Of a stretch of 64,000 nt of DNA, positions 41,152 through 54,295 are shown one piece after another; position 1 is the first letter of the stretch, and each line of letters opens with the position of its first letter. The notes under the pieces were generated by a model. It was given only the letters and a program-made list of their open reading frames with translations. It searched no databases and was not told where the DNA came from. This stretch comes from Cubamyces lactineus (lineage: Eukaryota > Basidiomycota > Agaricomycetes > Polyporales > Polyporaceae), in the NCBI GenBank assembly GCA_022376465.1, contig JACDTU010000013.1:244501-308500 (forward strand). Direction: 5' to 3'. The position numbers and the translations under genes are program-made.

Positions 41152-42963
41152 ATGCCTATGCAATACGGTGAGTCCACTCTTGCACCGTCGCACCGCTCGT
41201 TTGGCAGCACACTCACAGCTTCTTCGACAGTTCGCCTCGGAAAGTCGGGTCTGAAGGTTTCTAGACTCATCTTGGGCATGGCCCACTACGGAGACCCCCG
41301 CTTCATGCCCTGGGTCCTCGGAGAGGAGGAAGCATTCAAGCACATCAAGCTGGCGTAAGTCGTGAGGCCTCTCATCCACTATACCTATTCGAACTCATGC
41401 CCCGCAGATACGATCGCGGCATTCAGACGTTTGACACTGCGAACGTGCGTACCATGGCTCTTCCTACGTACTATCTCACCTTGACGGTCACACTGGTGCT
41501 ACACAGGTATACTCCTCTGGGCTTTCTGAGAAGATCCTCGGCAACGCGATCAAGAAGCTTGGACTCCCGCGCGACGAGCTCGTCATCATGACGAAGGTGG
41601 GCACACCCTTCACGTCCTCGTCCATTGATGGTGTGGTGTGAACATTGACGTCGTGCCGCAGATCGCGCTTCCGATGTTTTCGTTGGACGACCCCGACGCC
41701 CTGAAGAAGTACAAGACGCCCGAGAAGTTCGGAATTGTGAATCAGCACGGCCTGAGCCGCAAGGTACGTCGTGCGTTCCAAAGCGTTCACCGACCTCAGT
41801 TGATTGATTGGATTGGCAGCATATCTTCGATGCAGTCAAGGGCTCGCTGGAGCGACTGCAGGTCGATTACATTGACGTGCTACAGTGTACGTTGCCAATC
41901 AAGGCATGTAGGGTCTGGGCTCACGGCACACAGGCCATCGCTTCGACCCGAGCACCCCGATTGAGGAGACGGTATGCCGCATCCCCAAAGTCTTTCGTTC
42001 ACGACGGCTTCTGATCATGAGTGCTGGATGCGCAGATGCACGCTCTGCATGACGTCGTCAAGGCTGGTTGGGTGCGATACATCGCCATGAGCTCTTGCTG
42101 GGCATATCAATGTATGTATACCGATCGCCCCTCAACACCCTTGATGATACTCACACACCGACCGTCTTTCTCTCAGTCCATGCTATGCAGAGTACGTGTG
42201 TTCAACACAGTATCAGTGGCCCGCTCTCACATGCGGCTTATTGACAGACTACGCGATCTCAAACAAGCTCACGCCATTCATCTCCATGCAGAACCACTAC
42301 AACCTCCTGTACCGCGAGGAGGAGCGAGAGATGTTTCCCACCCTCAAGGTGGGTGTTCCTGTGGCCGCGTGTCCGACACGCCGACTGACTTGTGGACAGC
42401 TATTCGGAGTAGGATCTACGCCGTGGTCCCCGCTTGCGAAGGGTCTCCTGACCAGGCCGTTCAACACCCATTCAGACTCATTGCGCTCCAAGATCGACCC
42501 GTACGTTCCCGCTTGGAATTTATTGAATCTCGTGATCCGCTGTCTAACACCACGCTCATAGCGGATTGCAAATGTATAAGAGCGAGCAATCTCCGGTCAT
42601 CATCGAGCGGTTCGTTCTCCTTCACGGTGTCTTTCACAGTGTTGTAGCGCCGCGACCATACTCACTATACCCTTCTATCCAGCGTCGAGGAGATTGCGAA
42701 GCGTAAGGGTGTCAGCATGGCCCAAATCGCGCTCGCCTGGCTCCTCGCCAAAGAGGGCGTCACCGCGCCGATTATTGGTCCGAGCAGCGTCGAGAAGCTC
42801 GAGGACCTCTTGGGTACGTCCTCAGCTTCCTTCTCCGACGAGGCGCTTGCTGAATCCTGATCGAACGTGTGTTGTAGGAAGCCTGGACGTAAAGCTTACC
42901 GACGAAGAGGTCAAATACCTCGAGGAGCCGTATGCGCCGATGCGTATCTGCGGGCATACCTAA
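41152..42963 (+). CDS. Aldo-keto reductase, divergent member (AKR2)
   Basis: Starts MPMQY, then [23 protein letters not shown], where all the other copies have GCMSYG or GTMSYG. Tetrad: Asp (FDTAN), Tyr (VYSSGLSE), Lys (VIMTK), His (CHRFDPS). It keeps introns at IKLA, at LQ|CHRF, before MHAL and within PTLK, the largest intron set in the array. The micro-exon is 42177-42191 (FHAMQ). Its variable loops differ most from the rest ([28 protein letters not shown]...[11 protein letters not shown]). Ends MRICGHT. Substrate range probably differs from the others (inference). Confidence 0.88.
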
Positions 42964-43395
42964 GCGCGACCCACTCGAGAAGCCGAGGTATTGAAGCCTC
43001 GAAGGGTTCCCGTAGCTGTGTCTCGTCTTCCTAATTCTGATGCGATGTGCTCTTTGGCCCTGCGTGCCCTTGATCCAGTATCCAGTAGATATGCGCTCGA
43101 GTAGAGCATTGTGATTAAGAGGGATTTTCGCCGTTGCATCGCCCGCGGCCGTGCAAATGAGGGAGGAACCCAAGTCGTCCCTTCCAGTCGAAGGGCGCAG
43201 ACATGGATTAGCTGGTGTGACTTGTAGTCGTAGGTTGAACAGGCCCGGGCAGCATCTTAGCTCGTGAGTAGGAATGGTCTCGCTTTTGCACAATAATCGA
43301 ATCCAGATATATGCTCACTCGTTTCTGTCCCCTAGGGTCGAGGTCCTACGAGGCCGCGACAAAGGACGTAACACGTTATTGCGGCTCAGGTCGCA

Positions 43396-43634
43396 CCCGC
43401 GCGGATGATGTCCAACCCGAGTGTTACCGCGCCCATGATCGGGACGACAAGCCTGCAAAATCTTGAGACCCCCCTACTAGTAGATGAGTAGGACAGTCGC
43501 GATGTTTCTCCGGCCGGAGTTGCACGTTCTCTCGCTCAAAGGACGCATTGTCCGATTCTAAATTGATGGGTCGTCGAAAGCTGAAATACATCGCAGAGCT
43601 GTGTGCTCCGATGCGGACATGCAGGCATTCATAA
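43396..43634 (+). pseudogene. AKR 3' remnant, probably a duplicate of AKR2
   Basis: Two short stretches survive: MSNPSVTAPMIGTTSLQNLE (matching the usual [15 protein letters not shown] block) at 43403-43467, and LKYIAELCAPMRTCRHS with a stop at 43632-43634. The second is nearest to AKR2's ending PMRICGHT. Everything 5' is lost. Confidence 0.75.
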
Positions 43635-44078
43635 GCTTACATACGACCCACTCAACGCCGAGACGATTGCCTCGATCAAGATGTGCAAGTTGAGCTGATT
43701 GAAATACCATGATTTGTTATTTGCACCTTCGAGTCATACAGGCGTCGCGGAGGGTAGTTAGTGAGGGTTCTCTAAGACAGATGAACGCATGCGTACGATA
43801 AGCACTATGATAGTCGCGCTGCTGACTCAGTATTCGACTTGACGAATCTGAAGCGAACCATAGTACCATAGTGCCGGGCAGTGGCGGTTAGTAGGTAGCC
43901 TTGCAAGCGCTCGTGAGTACTGCTGACTTCGCCGTGCGACTCAACTTGTGACGAGTCTCTCGAACAGTCTTCTCTCCACCGTGCCCCCGCTTACAAGCGA
44001 TGCGAAAGTCGCACTGATGTTATGTGCTATCGACGACGACTCACCAACACTGACGTAGAGTATGCTGGTTCGTCGAGT
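43635..44078. other. Intergenic, AKR3 upstream region
   Basis: No gene or repeat recognised. The AKR3 TATA box lies just to the right. Confidence 0.4.
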
Positions 44079-44086
44079 ATATATAC
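44079..44086 (+). promoter_or_regulatory. TATA box of AKR3
   Basis: TATATATA, about 100 nt before the ATG. Confidence 0.55.
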
Positions 44087-44179
44087 ACGCTACGAGAGTA
44101 TACGTAGCGTAGTAGGATCACCACTAGCCACCGCGCTCCCCCGTACTCCAGAACTCCCACAAACATATCTTATCTCAAC

Positions 44180-45895
44180 ATGGCTCCCAAGATGGAATAC
44201 GGTTAGTCTAGGACTTCCTTCCAACGCCTGCGGGTGGAAGAGTGTTGACGACATCCCACCGTCTAGTTCGTCTCGGGAACTCCGGTCTGAAGGTGTCCAA
44301 GATCATCTTGGGCTGCATGTCGTATGGCGATCCCAACTGGGCCGGATGGGTCCTCAGCGAAGAGGAGGGGGTCAAGCACATCAAGTTCGCGTACGTATAG
44401 AGCAGAACCTATGTCCTTGTGACGTGTCGGATACTGACTCCGTGGTGGCACTGTGCGACAGGTATGAGCACGGGATCACTACTTTCGATACCGCAAATGT
44501 GGGTGTATCCTCTGTTCTGCACGAAGGTACCAGTATCCCGGATGTTCGACGGACGATACTGATCGCTCATTCCAGGTGTACTCTAATGGCCTCTCGGAGA
44601 TCATCCTCGGGAAAGCAATCAAGCAGCTCAACCTACCCCGGGAAGAGCTTGTGATCATGACCAAGGTCAGTGTTGTATTGCTATATCTCTCTTTTTGCGG
44701 AATTACGCAGCTCACGTATATCTTATAGGTCTACTTCCCCGTCGCGTCGGAGTTCGGCGTGAACACCGTCCATAAGGATTCGCTCCAGTTCGGCATTATC
44801 AACCAGAAGGGCCTTAACAGGAAGGTGCGTTCTTCATCTATGGAAGTGCTTGCGAGACACCGCCAATATGATATGCTGGCGCGCAGCACATCTTTGACTC
44901 GGTCAAAGCCAGCCTGAAGCGCCTCCAAGTGGACTATATCGATGTCCTCCAATGCCACCGCTTCGACTATGATACGCCTATTGAAGAGACCGTGCGTGTT
45001 CATGTTCTCGTCGTGCGTTAGCGAGTCGAATGCTGACGCAATGTATAGATGCATGCTCTCCACGACGTCGTCAAGGCGGGCTATGTGCGCTACATCGGCA
45101 TGAGCTCGTGCTATGCCTACCAATGTGCGTCCTCTGCTCCTATACAAGCGTATACACATCCGTTGATATCACTAATTACTCCTCCCAGTTATCCAAATGC
45201 AGAGTACGTGCACACCACAACGTTTGGCCTACTCGACATATCTGACGCTCCTTCAGACTACGCGATCAAGAACAACCTCACGCCTTTCATCTCGATGCAG
45301 AACCACTACTCGCTCGTCTACCGTGAGGAGGAGCGAGAGATGTTCCCCACCCTGAAGATGTTCGGTGTCGGCTCCATTCCATGGTCCCCGCTCGCCCGCG
45401 GTCTGCTCACACGTCCGTTGGACGCCCAGTCGAAGCGCGGGGACACTGATTGGTGAGCCCCGCTGATGTTGTCGGTCTGACGCCGTGAGGGCTTACACTT
45501 GTCTTTAGGTTGATTGGCCGGTACAAGAATGACGCGACCGCTCAGATCATCAACAGGTATGCGTCTGTCCTCCGTCTTCTCCTTTGTTGTTCTGACGCGA
45601 CTCCTCAGAGTCGAAGAGATCGCTAAGAAGAAAGGTGCCAGTATGGCGCAGATTGCCCTCGCGTGGATCATGTCCAAGCCCGGCGTGACTGCGCCCATCA
45701 TCGGCACGACGAGCCTGAAGAATCTCGAGGACATCCTCGGTGAGTGATAGATCGCGACACCCTACGATGTATTAGCAACGGTATGCTGATGGGGAGAGGG
45801 ATCGTACAGGTGCACTCGAGGTCAAGCTCTCCGAAGAAGAGATCAAGTACCTAGAGGAGGCATACAAGCCTATGACAATCACTGGGCACGTCTGA
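44180..45895 (+). CDS. Aldo-keto reductase, aryl-alcohol dehydrogenase type (AKR3)
   Basis: Starts MAPKMEY and carries [42 protein letters not shown] and LQCHRFDY, so all four catalytic residues are in place. It lacks the intron between LQ and CHRF, a feature shared only with AKR4, and has none in PTLK. The micro-exon is 45189-45203 (FIQMQ). The loop after MTK is [20 protein letters not shown], close to AKR4's. Ends MTITGHV. Confidence 0.92.
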
Positions 45896-46888
45896 ATCGG
45901 CTTTCTCTTCTTCTTCACACCCAACGTGTACTATAGAGTGGAATAGTGCTGAGCAATCAGACGAGCAATCCCGAACTTTTCGGCATTTGTCGCATTCTCG
46001 CCGAGCTCCCCGTGGAAGTGACTTCTCGAAACTCAGGCCGAGAAACCCATTGAACGAAATTCAGGTTAGGTGAACATCAGAGCACACAATGTTTCTCGTG
46101 TTCAGCCGCAGAAGTCCGACGGCATGCTCGTACAGCGCGGATTCGGAGGTTGGCCCGCGGAACGTACGGGCGTCTAGGATACGTATCGACTTTCTCTTGG
46201 ACCGATGAGATCGAACAATGACGTATAGCCGCGCCCAGGGGCTAGCAATCTGCTGCAAGGCCACTTTGAGGCTAGTAAGTGTTCAGTTGTATATGATTAG
46301 ACTACAGATTGAAAAGCAGTGTTCAGGCAGCACGACCACCGTACCAGCTTCAGCGCTAGGCGCGGCTCGGACCCTCGATCTTGAAAAGTCTTGGCGCTGA
46401 CACCTGCGAATGACCGAACCCGTCGCGACACCTCGAGCTCCGAGAGCAGCCTATAGTATGAGCAGCCTTCCCCAGACGTTCTCCGATCGCAATTTCCCCA
46501 CGGCTGAGTCAGTGCATCTCCGTGCCAATCGTGGGTTTTCTGCCCTCTATTAGTCTCTGCTGCCACAGGTGACAGGATTCAGGAGCGGTGACTCTATGAC
46601 TTGGAGTGGGCGGTACCGAAGCCTGCGCCATCTGACCGTGTCTCGACCATGGCAATGGCATTCTCGCAGCTTCCCAGTGGGCTGAACGTTGCATTATATG
46701 CTATCGACGAATCACGCAACCTCTAGCCATACGATGGAGGTACAGACAGCTCGCTACGCGCTCTGGTATATCATGCTGCTGAAGCTGTTCGACGGCGAAA
46801 GGACTCGAGCTGCCCCTCTTCCTAAAATCGCGACACTTCAGAGCAGACTTGAACCCCATACGCGCAACACATTACAACCAGCTCAACA
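45896..46888. other. Intergenic between AKR3 and AKR4
   Basis: Nothing recognisable as a gene. Open frames on both strands are short and composition-driven. Confidence 0.4.
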
Positions 46889-48571
46889 ATGGCCCCCAAA
46901 ATGGAGTACGGTAGGTCAATTTCGCAATCGACAGGATCCGGTCTGTGACCTCGGTTGCTAATCCACTGAAATGTTTCTACCAGTGCGCCTCGGTAACTCT
47001 GGCCTGAAGGTGTCAAAGATCATTCTGGGCACCATGTCCTACGGCGATCCCGGCTGGCAAGACTGGGTCGTCGGCGAAGAGGAGGGAATCAAGCATATCA
47101 AATACGCGTGCGTGTCTGTGCGCCTCCAGAACGTCCTGATTGACGTCTGATCTAACGGATGCGGATCAGTTACGAGCATGGCATCACCACGTTCGATACG
47201 GCGAACGTGAGCAAAACACTGGCTCTGTAGTTGCGATTGCGCCACTGAACGTCTGAAACGTAGGTCTACTCCAACGGTCTCTCCGAGATCATCCTCGGCA
47301 AGGCGATCAAGCAGCTCAACCTGCCCCGCGAAGAGATTGTTATCATGACCAAGGTTCGTCCCTCATATTTGAACCTCCCTCTGGAGCCCAATCTCGCTAA
47401 CACATCCTTCCGTCTATAGGTCTACTTCCCAATAGCGTCAGAGTTCGGCCTAAACACTGTCCTCCGAGACCCTCACGAGCTCGGGATCATCAACCAACAT
47501 GGTCTGAACCGGAAGGTTCGTATCTCGCTTCGTTGTCTAGCGGAGTTACCGCGATTCTGACGTCTCAATAGCATATCTTCGACTCCGTAAAGGCGAGCTT
47601 GAAGCGGCTTCAGCTCGATTACGTCGACGTCCTGCAGTGTCATCGGTTCGATTACACCACCCCAATCGAGGAGACGGTAGGTGTCACGAGCGCTGGCTGA
47701 AACCAACCGAGTACTGACGCAGAGCAGATGAAAGCGCTGCACGATGTCGTTCAGGCAGGATATGCGCGTTATATCGGCATGAGCTCATGTCATGCCTACC
47801 AATGTGCGTTTCCATCTCACTACTACATTCGACTCGCGTCTAATCGTCTCTCTACATCGTCCCATAGTCATTCAGATGCAAAGTACGTGCTTCACCTCCA
47901 CAGCGAGCTACGCGTCCGACTCACAGCTAATCGTGTCTAGACTACGCGATCCAGCACAATCTCACCCCCTTCATCTCGATGCAGAATCATTACTCCGCGG
48001 TCTACCGGGAAGAGGAGCGCGAGATGTTCCCCGCGCTGCGGATGTTCGGCGTCGGGTCGATCCCTTGGTCGCCACTTGGCCGCGGCGTGCTCACCCGCCC
48101 GATGAGCGAGCAGACCAAGCGGAGTAACTCTGATATGTACGTCCACGTTTGCCTCTCCGCAACGTATGGAATCTGACTCGTGGGCCTAGAACAATTACGC
48201 GGTACATGAACGACGCGACGCCACAGATCGTCGCCAGGTGAGTTCCTCTGCATTGGCGTCTAACGTAGCTAAATCACTCACCTGGATATTCTCTTCAGGG
48301 TCGAGGAGCTCGCGAAGAAGAAGGGCGCGAGCATGGCACAGGTCGCGCTAGCGTGGATCATGGCCAAACCCGGAGTAACAGCGCCGATCATCGGCACGAC
48401 CAAGCTCAGCAACCTCGTGGACATCCTTGGTGAGCGTTCTACATTGCGTTGAGGCTACGGTGTCGCTGACAGCGATGCGATCCAGGTGCGTTGGACGTCA
48501 AGCTCACGGAGGAGGAGATCAAGTACCTGGACGAGCCATACAAGCCCATGGAGATCGAGGGGCACCACTAA
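46889..48571 (+). CDS. Aldo-keto reductase, aryl-alcohol dehydrogenase type (AKR4)
   Basis: Starts MAPKMEY, with [20 protein letters not shown] where most copies have GCMSYG. Tetrad: Asp (TTFDTAN), Tyr (VYSNGLSE), Lys (VIMTK), His (LQCHRFDY, no intron). Micro-exon 47868-47882 (FIQMQ). The loop after MTK is [20 protein letters not shown]. The second loop ([10 protein letters not shown]...[14 protein letters not shown]) matches the decayed copy just downstream. Ends MEIEGHH. Confidence 0.92.
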
Positions 48572-48956
48572 AATCGCATGGACAACTGTAATCTGCAGCA
48601 TTCCCGGGAGGCATGGCGTCGTGTAAGACTTCAAACAACGTTCGCATTCAACTGCAATAGGTACCTTGTACGCGGTGTACTTTCTGATATACCAAACCCC
48701 TCGGGGAGCACTGGAATCATATGATGCGTGATTACCACGCGGCTCGGAAGAGTTATATCGTCACAGAGAACATTCCCTGCGCAGTATGGAACAGTATGTA
48801 TGCGTATGGATCCACGCCCAGCATGTATCGGAAACGTGGCAGGGCAGCCTAACAGACATATCGCCGCCTTAGCGATGGCTACACTATACCTTCTCGCTTC
48901 TAGGTTCTGGAAAGGCGTTACTGCAGCAAGGAATTATGTCCGAGACTTTGCCCGAT

Positions 48957-49100
48957 CTTGGAGACTTGCCTAAAGCGGCCACGGGAACGGCGACAAACGA
49001 AGATGCAATCGGGCATAAGCAAAGTGCTGCGGCCCTGTCCCGCCCTGCTTGGCGTCGGCTTGCACCTTCTCCGTCCACATCAGTCCGGTAAAGCGCGTAT
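48957..49100 (+). repeat. Duplicated AKR promoter segment
   Basis: GGAGACTTGCCTAA followed by GATGcaATCGGGCaTAAG and TGTCCCGCCtTGG-type words recur in the same order at 50404-50520, upstream of AKR5. It marks the promoter of the decayed copy. Confidence 0.5.
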
Positions 49101-49559
49101 CTGTTACCTCTATTCTCTCTTACTATGGATGCCTCTGGATGAGTGGAGGGCTCCGAACGGCGGCGGTTGCCAGTGCCTTCGTACTCTCCGGCGGCAGCAA
49201 CGCGTTTCCTACTGAGTAACGTTGATCGACGCCGTACTGCTATTAGAGGAATGTGAGAAGTACAAATGTGCCGAATACGGACTATGGTACGTGTCAGATA
49301 CCATTTCTGCACGCCCGATGCTCTAACAACCTTTCCCCTATCTCGTTATATAAGCCGGAAACATCTGCCGCATCGGCACGAGCTGAAACTGTCGCGACGT
49401 GTTCCAGGCGCATTCAAATCGCACGACTAATACAGGTTATCGAAGCTGTACAGTGAAAAGGGGCCCGAAATCATCCTGTGTACTTTCTGCCAAAGGCATC
49501 TTCTGCCTACCTAGTATCTCAGTCGACTGGCGCCTGGTTGCGATCTTTGGCTTGCTACG

Positions 49560-50229
49560 CAGTCATTCAGGTGTAAGATATGCGATACTACTGCCAATCT
49601 ACATCTGAAGCCCTGCTCACTCGTTTCCGAGGTGCTGGCGATGCGACTGAGGACGACTTGTATGCCGATCCGTTCATTTTGATATAGAACTACTACTATT
49701 CTACGGGTGCCGCCGGCCGCGGAGGAGAGCGCGAGATGTTCCCGCACTGGAGAGGTTTGATACCCTGCACTCGCCTGCTTAGCGAACAGACCAAATGGAG
49801 TCATTCTGATACGTACGTTGACATCTCCTTGTGTATGACAAACACAGCGGGAAGGGACAGTTGCGCGGTACATCAATGATGCAACGTCTCAGATCATAAC
49901 CGAACGAGTTCACCTGAGACTCGATTCAATATGTCTTTATGACTCATATTACCGCTTTCTCAGGATTGACTGGAGGAGTTCACGAAGAAGAAAGGCGCGA
50001 GCATCGCACAGGTTACGTTCTCCTGGATCGTGGCTCGGCCTGGAGCTGCAGAACCCGCCATCGGAACGACTAAGCTCATTAAACTCGAAGGCCAGCGTTC
50101 TGCCTTGCAGTGAGGCTACAATGGAACTGATAGTGGCGTGATGCAGGGGCGTTGGACGTCGAGATGACTGAGGAGGGAGCGGAGTGTCTTGATGAGCTGT
50201 ATGCGCCAACGACCATCCGGGGACATTGA
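49560..50229 (+). pseudogene. Decayed AKR copy, sister of AKR4
   Basis: Recognisable pieces in gene order: the micro-exon CAGTCATTCAGgTGtAA at about 49560, GAGCGCGAGATGTTCCC near 49728, SEQTKWSHSD (49785), YINDATSQI, then FTKKKGASIAQVTFSWIVARPGAAEPAIGTTKL and a C-terminal end TIRGH with a TGA at 50227-50229. The first half is too decayed to follow. It is closest to AKR4 ([10 protein letters not shown]). Confidence 0.8.
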
Positions 50230-50708
50230 TGTGTAATACACCTCCTGACTCTCCAATTCTACAATTTTTATGACAATGATTTTCCTCTCGATAAAACATC
50301 TGCACACACTCCATCTGGCAGCACGAGAATCCTTTCTACAGCAAGTACCCACATAGCTGCGGGTCTGGTTGAGAGTAGTCCGAGAAGGACGGGACTTACA
50401 TGAACTAGGAGACTTGCCTAATTTGGCGCAGGCAAGAGAGGAAGATGTGATCGGGCGTAAGTGCACGACCTATGTGCTAACGCCGGCGTCTGTCCCGCCT
50501 TGGCAGCAACTTGCATCCCATTTCTACCGTTTTGCCTGCGCGTCCTGTCGGCACGGCTGCTTTGAAATATCTACATCCATGACCAACTTCATTCCATGCA
50601 CATGCCTGTCCAGTGTCTCGTTCCGCGTCTCCCGTTTCGCCCCAGGAACTCGCACGATTTCGCCCTGGTGGTGAGAGAGAGGATGACGTACGCCTACTTT
50701 CCAGGACA

Positions 50709-50714
50709 TATATA
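50709..50714 (+). promoter_or_regulatory. TATA box of AKR5
   Basis: CATATATAGC, 106 nt before the ATG. Confidence 0.5.
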
Positions 50715-50814
50715 GCTGAGAGGCAGCACAAGGGGAGGGAACGTCCCATCGTCTTCCCTCTCTCCCACAGCCCTCTCACCGCCCATACACTCGAATTCGC
50801 ACTGAACAAGTACA

Positions 50815-52556
50815 ATGGCACCTGTGATGCAATACGGTGCGTCCTAAGTGTCGTCTTCGGACGACTCAAAATTCTCACAGAATTGGCCTTACAGTTCGTC
50901 TCGGTAACTCCGGCCTCAAGGTGTCCAAGATCATCTTGGGCTGCATGTCCTATGGCGACCCCGGCTGGCAACAGTGGGTATTGGGAGAGGAAGAGGGCTT
51001 GAAGCATATCAAGTTCGCGTACGTACTACTACGTCGCTACACGGCTCTTTCCGTCATCCCAGAAACTGACGCCTACCACTTCAGTTATGATCACGGGATC
51101 ACGACCTTCGACACTGCGAACGTCAGTAGCACGACCGGCTCTGCGTATCCCGAGAATTTACTCTTCGCAGGTCTACTCGAACGGGCTCTCTGAGATAATC
51201 CTCGGGAATGCCATCAAGAAGTACAATCTTCCTCGTGAAGAACTTGTCATCATGACGAAGGTGTGTGTCTCCGTCTGCCACCCGAGCTGATAGCATTCAT
51301 CCATTGCGCACATCGTTGCCATTAGCTGTGTGGAGTGGTTGCACCCAAAACCAATTTGAACGGGTTCGGCAAGGATCCTCTCGAATTCGGTATTATTAAC
51401 CAGCGTGGCCTCAACCGTAAGGTATACACTTTGACGGACATTCTCACACAGAGGTCTGGATCTGACGTGATCCGCATAGCACATCTTTGACTCCGTCAAG
51501 GCCAGCTTGAAGCGGCTTCAATTGGACTACATCGACTTGCTCCAGTGTACGGCGACTCTTAGCAACCATCGTACCCCACCGCTTCTAAATATCGTGTACT
51601 CTTTCAGGCCACCGCTTCGACTACGATACCCCTATTGAGGAGACGGTACGTTCCACGACGACTTGTGGGAGTAGTGGAGTTCTTACCCTACGTTCCCTCC
51701 GCACAGATGCAAGCTCTTCATGATGTTGTCAAGGCTGGATACGTTCGCTACATCGGCATGAGTTCCTGCTACGCCTATCAATGTACGCCCCCTTGCGACT
51801 GTCTGGGTATGAAATACTAACAGAGGGCGAATGCCATATAGTCCACCAGATGCAACGTGCGTTGTATATGCGTTTCTTCTGGATTACAAAGCTGACGACC
51901 TCCTCAGACTATGCCATCACACACAACCTCACGCCCTTCATCTCGATGCAGAACCACTACTCGTTGCTCTATCGCGAGGAGGAGCGCGAGATGTTCCCCA
52001 CTCTCAACCTCTTCGGTGTCGGCGCGATCCCATGGTCGCCTCTCGCCCGCGGCAAGCTCACGCGTCCGCTGAACGCTGATTCGAAGCGCGCCCACAGCGA
52101 TGCGTAAGTCCGATTGTGAGAGTACCCCCTCTTCTGATAGCACTAATACTGCGCTGCAGATGGGTCGGGCTGTACAAGGGCGATGCGTCAGAGCAGATCA
52201 TCAACCGGTCCGTAGTTTGCTTCGTTAAGCAGAACGCTCTCGAGGTCGCTGACTCGTCCCCTACGTATACAGTGTCGAGGAGCTTGCAAAGCAGAAGAGG
52301 GTCAGCATGGCGCAAATCTCGCTCGCGTGGATCATGGCCAAGCCCGGCGTGACTGCACCCATCATCGGCACGACGAGCCTGTCCAACCTCGAGGATATCC
52401 TCGGTGAGTTCTCGCGCCCGCCGTGTTCTGTTCGCTCAATCGGGCTTAGCGTGCTGATCTATTTCTGAAGGTGCCTTGGACGTGAAGCTGACCGAGGAGG
52501 AAATCAAGTCCCTCGAGGAACCGTACAAGCCGGTGCCGATTGCGGGCCACTTCTGA
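50815..52556 (+). CDS. Aldo-keto reductase, aryl-alcohol dehydrogenase type (AKR5)
   Basis: Starts MAPVMQY. Tetrad: Asp (TTFDTAN), Tyr (VYSNGLSE), Lys (VIMTK), His (CHRFDYD). The exon after MTK opens [17 protein letters not shown], replacing the VYFPV seen in AKR3, 4, 6 and 7. Introns are kept at IKFA, LQ|CHRF and before MQAL; there is none in PTL-NLF. Micro-exon 51842-51856 (FHQMQ). Ends VPIAGHF. Confidence 0.9.
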
Positions 52557-54153
52557 GTGACCATGTGGGTGTAGGTCCGGTTTCGCGATCGAGGCCGACA
52601 AGTCAAGTAGATGAAGTAGCTCAGCCTGTTTGTGGCTGCCTGTATCTGTATGTCGACTCGAATGTTGATGAGCGATGAGCAATGGACGTCAGTCCGAAGC
52701 TCCGTCTTCAAGTTTCAGCCCTTTATTGGTGAACGACGATCTGTCAGGACAGACGATGTGTGACATGTTACCTGCTGGCGATTTTACAGCTGTCGCAGCT
52801 GGCCATGATTAGGTCATATACAGCTCTTGTAGCGTGTGTACACTGCGGGGAGGTTATGTTGAAGTTGCTGCAAGCCAAATTATCGAGACTGCAGTTGACG
52901 TCATGCAGATACTTGGAAATAGATAAGCAGATCGCCGAGCCCGATCATTCCCATCAAAAATAGACGTGCGATCGACTGACGACCATGATTCGCTCATACC
53001 TCCTCTGCCATCCTCAGATCTCAGGCTACTGTATCTGAGGACAGCGCAGCTAACGGGGCTACAGGCACAACTCTGAGCTTGTAGTCTTCAGCACGTTCAA
53101 TGCTTCATGCCCAGTCAAAATTTACAACGGGCGTATCCGTCGGTGTCCGGGATCTACGGATTTCCGGACTGCCCCGTATGGCACCGGAAAAAGTGCACTG
53201 GTGCGTAATGTTTTCCGGGGCATTCTGCAGTGGCAATGGGCATGTACGCGTGCATCCGCACATATCCGCACCTACAGAATAGCCCGGCTTGATTGGGAAC
53301 ACCGTATACGCGCGTATGTGCCCGTACCAAACCGTATCCTCACGTAGCTTCACTGTTCATATACGTGCAAATATGTCCCATTCCGCAAACAGCTGTACTA
53401 ATATATACATCTGGGCTCGCATAAATCTGCACATGTGAAGGTTGTCCGCCGTTTACGCGCACATGGACAGCCTGCGGGCGTTCCCCTTGTCCCCGGGCCC
53501 CCCTTCACACCTACACAATCCCATCCCTTACCATTGCGTCCTCCCGCCCCCCGCACTTTGTGCCGCCTCGCAATGTGTATAATAACATAAGACTATCTGT
53601 TAGATGAGAGCTGGGGTAGGTGGGGATAGTATTGTGCAAGGCTCACCTGGCATGAACCCAATGTGTTCTGGCTGGGCGGCACTGGGCGCATATAGTCAGC
53701 TTTCTGGGATGTTGTCGATCCGCAATGTCATGAGCTTACATACCAGGAGAAATTGCACGGCTTGATGTGAGTATCAGGGGACTATAAGAACGATGTGAGC
53801 CCAAGGAGACTGCGAGACAAAGGCAGGACGGACGCACTATAGATGGAGATGGTGGTGGTCAGAAGACAAGTGAACGTCGAGACTCGAGATGGTGTCGCTG
53901 GACTTAAGAGAATCGCGAGGCACCTATGACGTCGATATCTCAATCTTTGGCCAAGACAGGAAGGGGGCGCTTGTTTGAGAACGAGGGCTCGGAGGAGGGC
54001 ATGTCGACGGTCAGACAGACACAGGCAGTCGCACTGGCAGGACGGGACCCCGGACAAGAGGGCGAGCTATGGGATTGGCTGAGGGGATATGTTGGGACAA
54101 ACAGACGTGAGTGCGGCCTTATTTCAAACACAAGTGTCGTCAAGCGAGCGACC
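52557..54153. other. Intergenic, AKR5 3' side to the TRIM element
   Basis: No gene recognised. A segment at about 52928-52970 (CAGATCGCCGAGCCCGATCA...CCCATCAAA) recurs at about 57615-57650 behind AKR6, a trace of duplication. 53150-53350 is rich in TATCCGCAC/TACGCG words without clear period. Confidence 0.4.
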
Positions 54154-54295
54154 TGTGAGAGACCATGCCCGGACAATAACACAATCTAACAACTGGGCCA
54201 AAAGGCCACTATGCTGAGGTTATCAGCATAGTTATCCGGATCTATATAAGCAGTTCCTAATGCCATGACATGCCATTCCAGCACGGATCATGACA
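54154..54295 (-). repeat. TRIM LTR, left copy (3' LTR)
   Basis: 142 bp, containing CTATATAAG; identical to the right copy by direct comparison. Confidence 0.92.

Noticed and set aside
50477..51007. Minus-strand frame of 176 codons over AKR5 exon 2
   Set aside because: Antisense of AKR coding sequence; the same shadow appears over other AKR copies.
53150..53350. Possible satellite of TATCCGCAC/TACGCG words
   Set aside because: No constant period or alignable unit could be found by eye.
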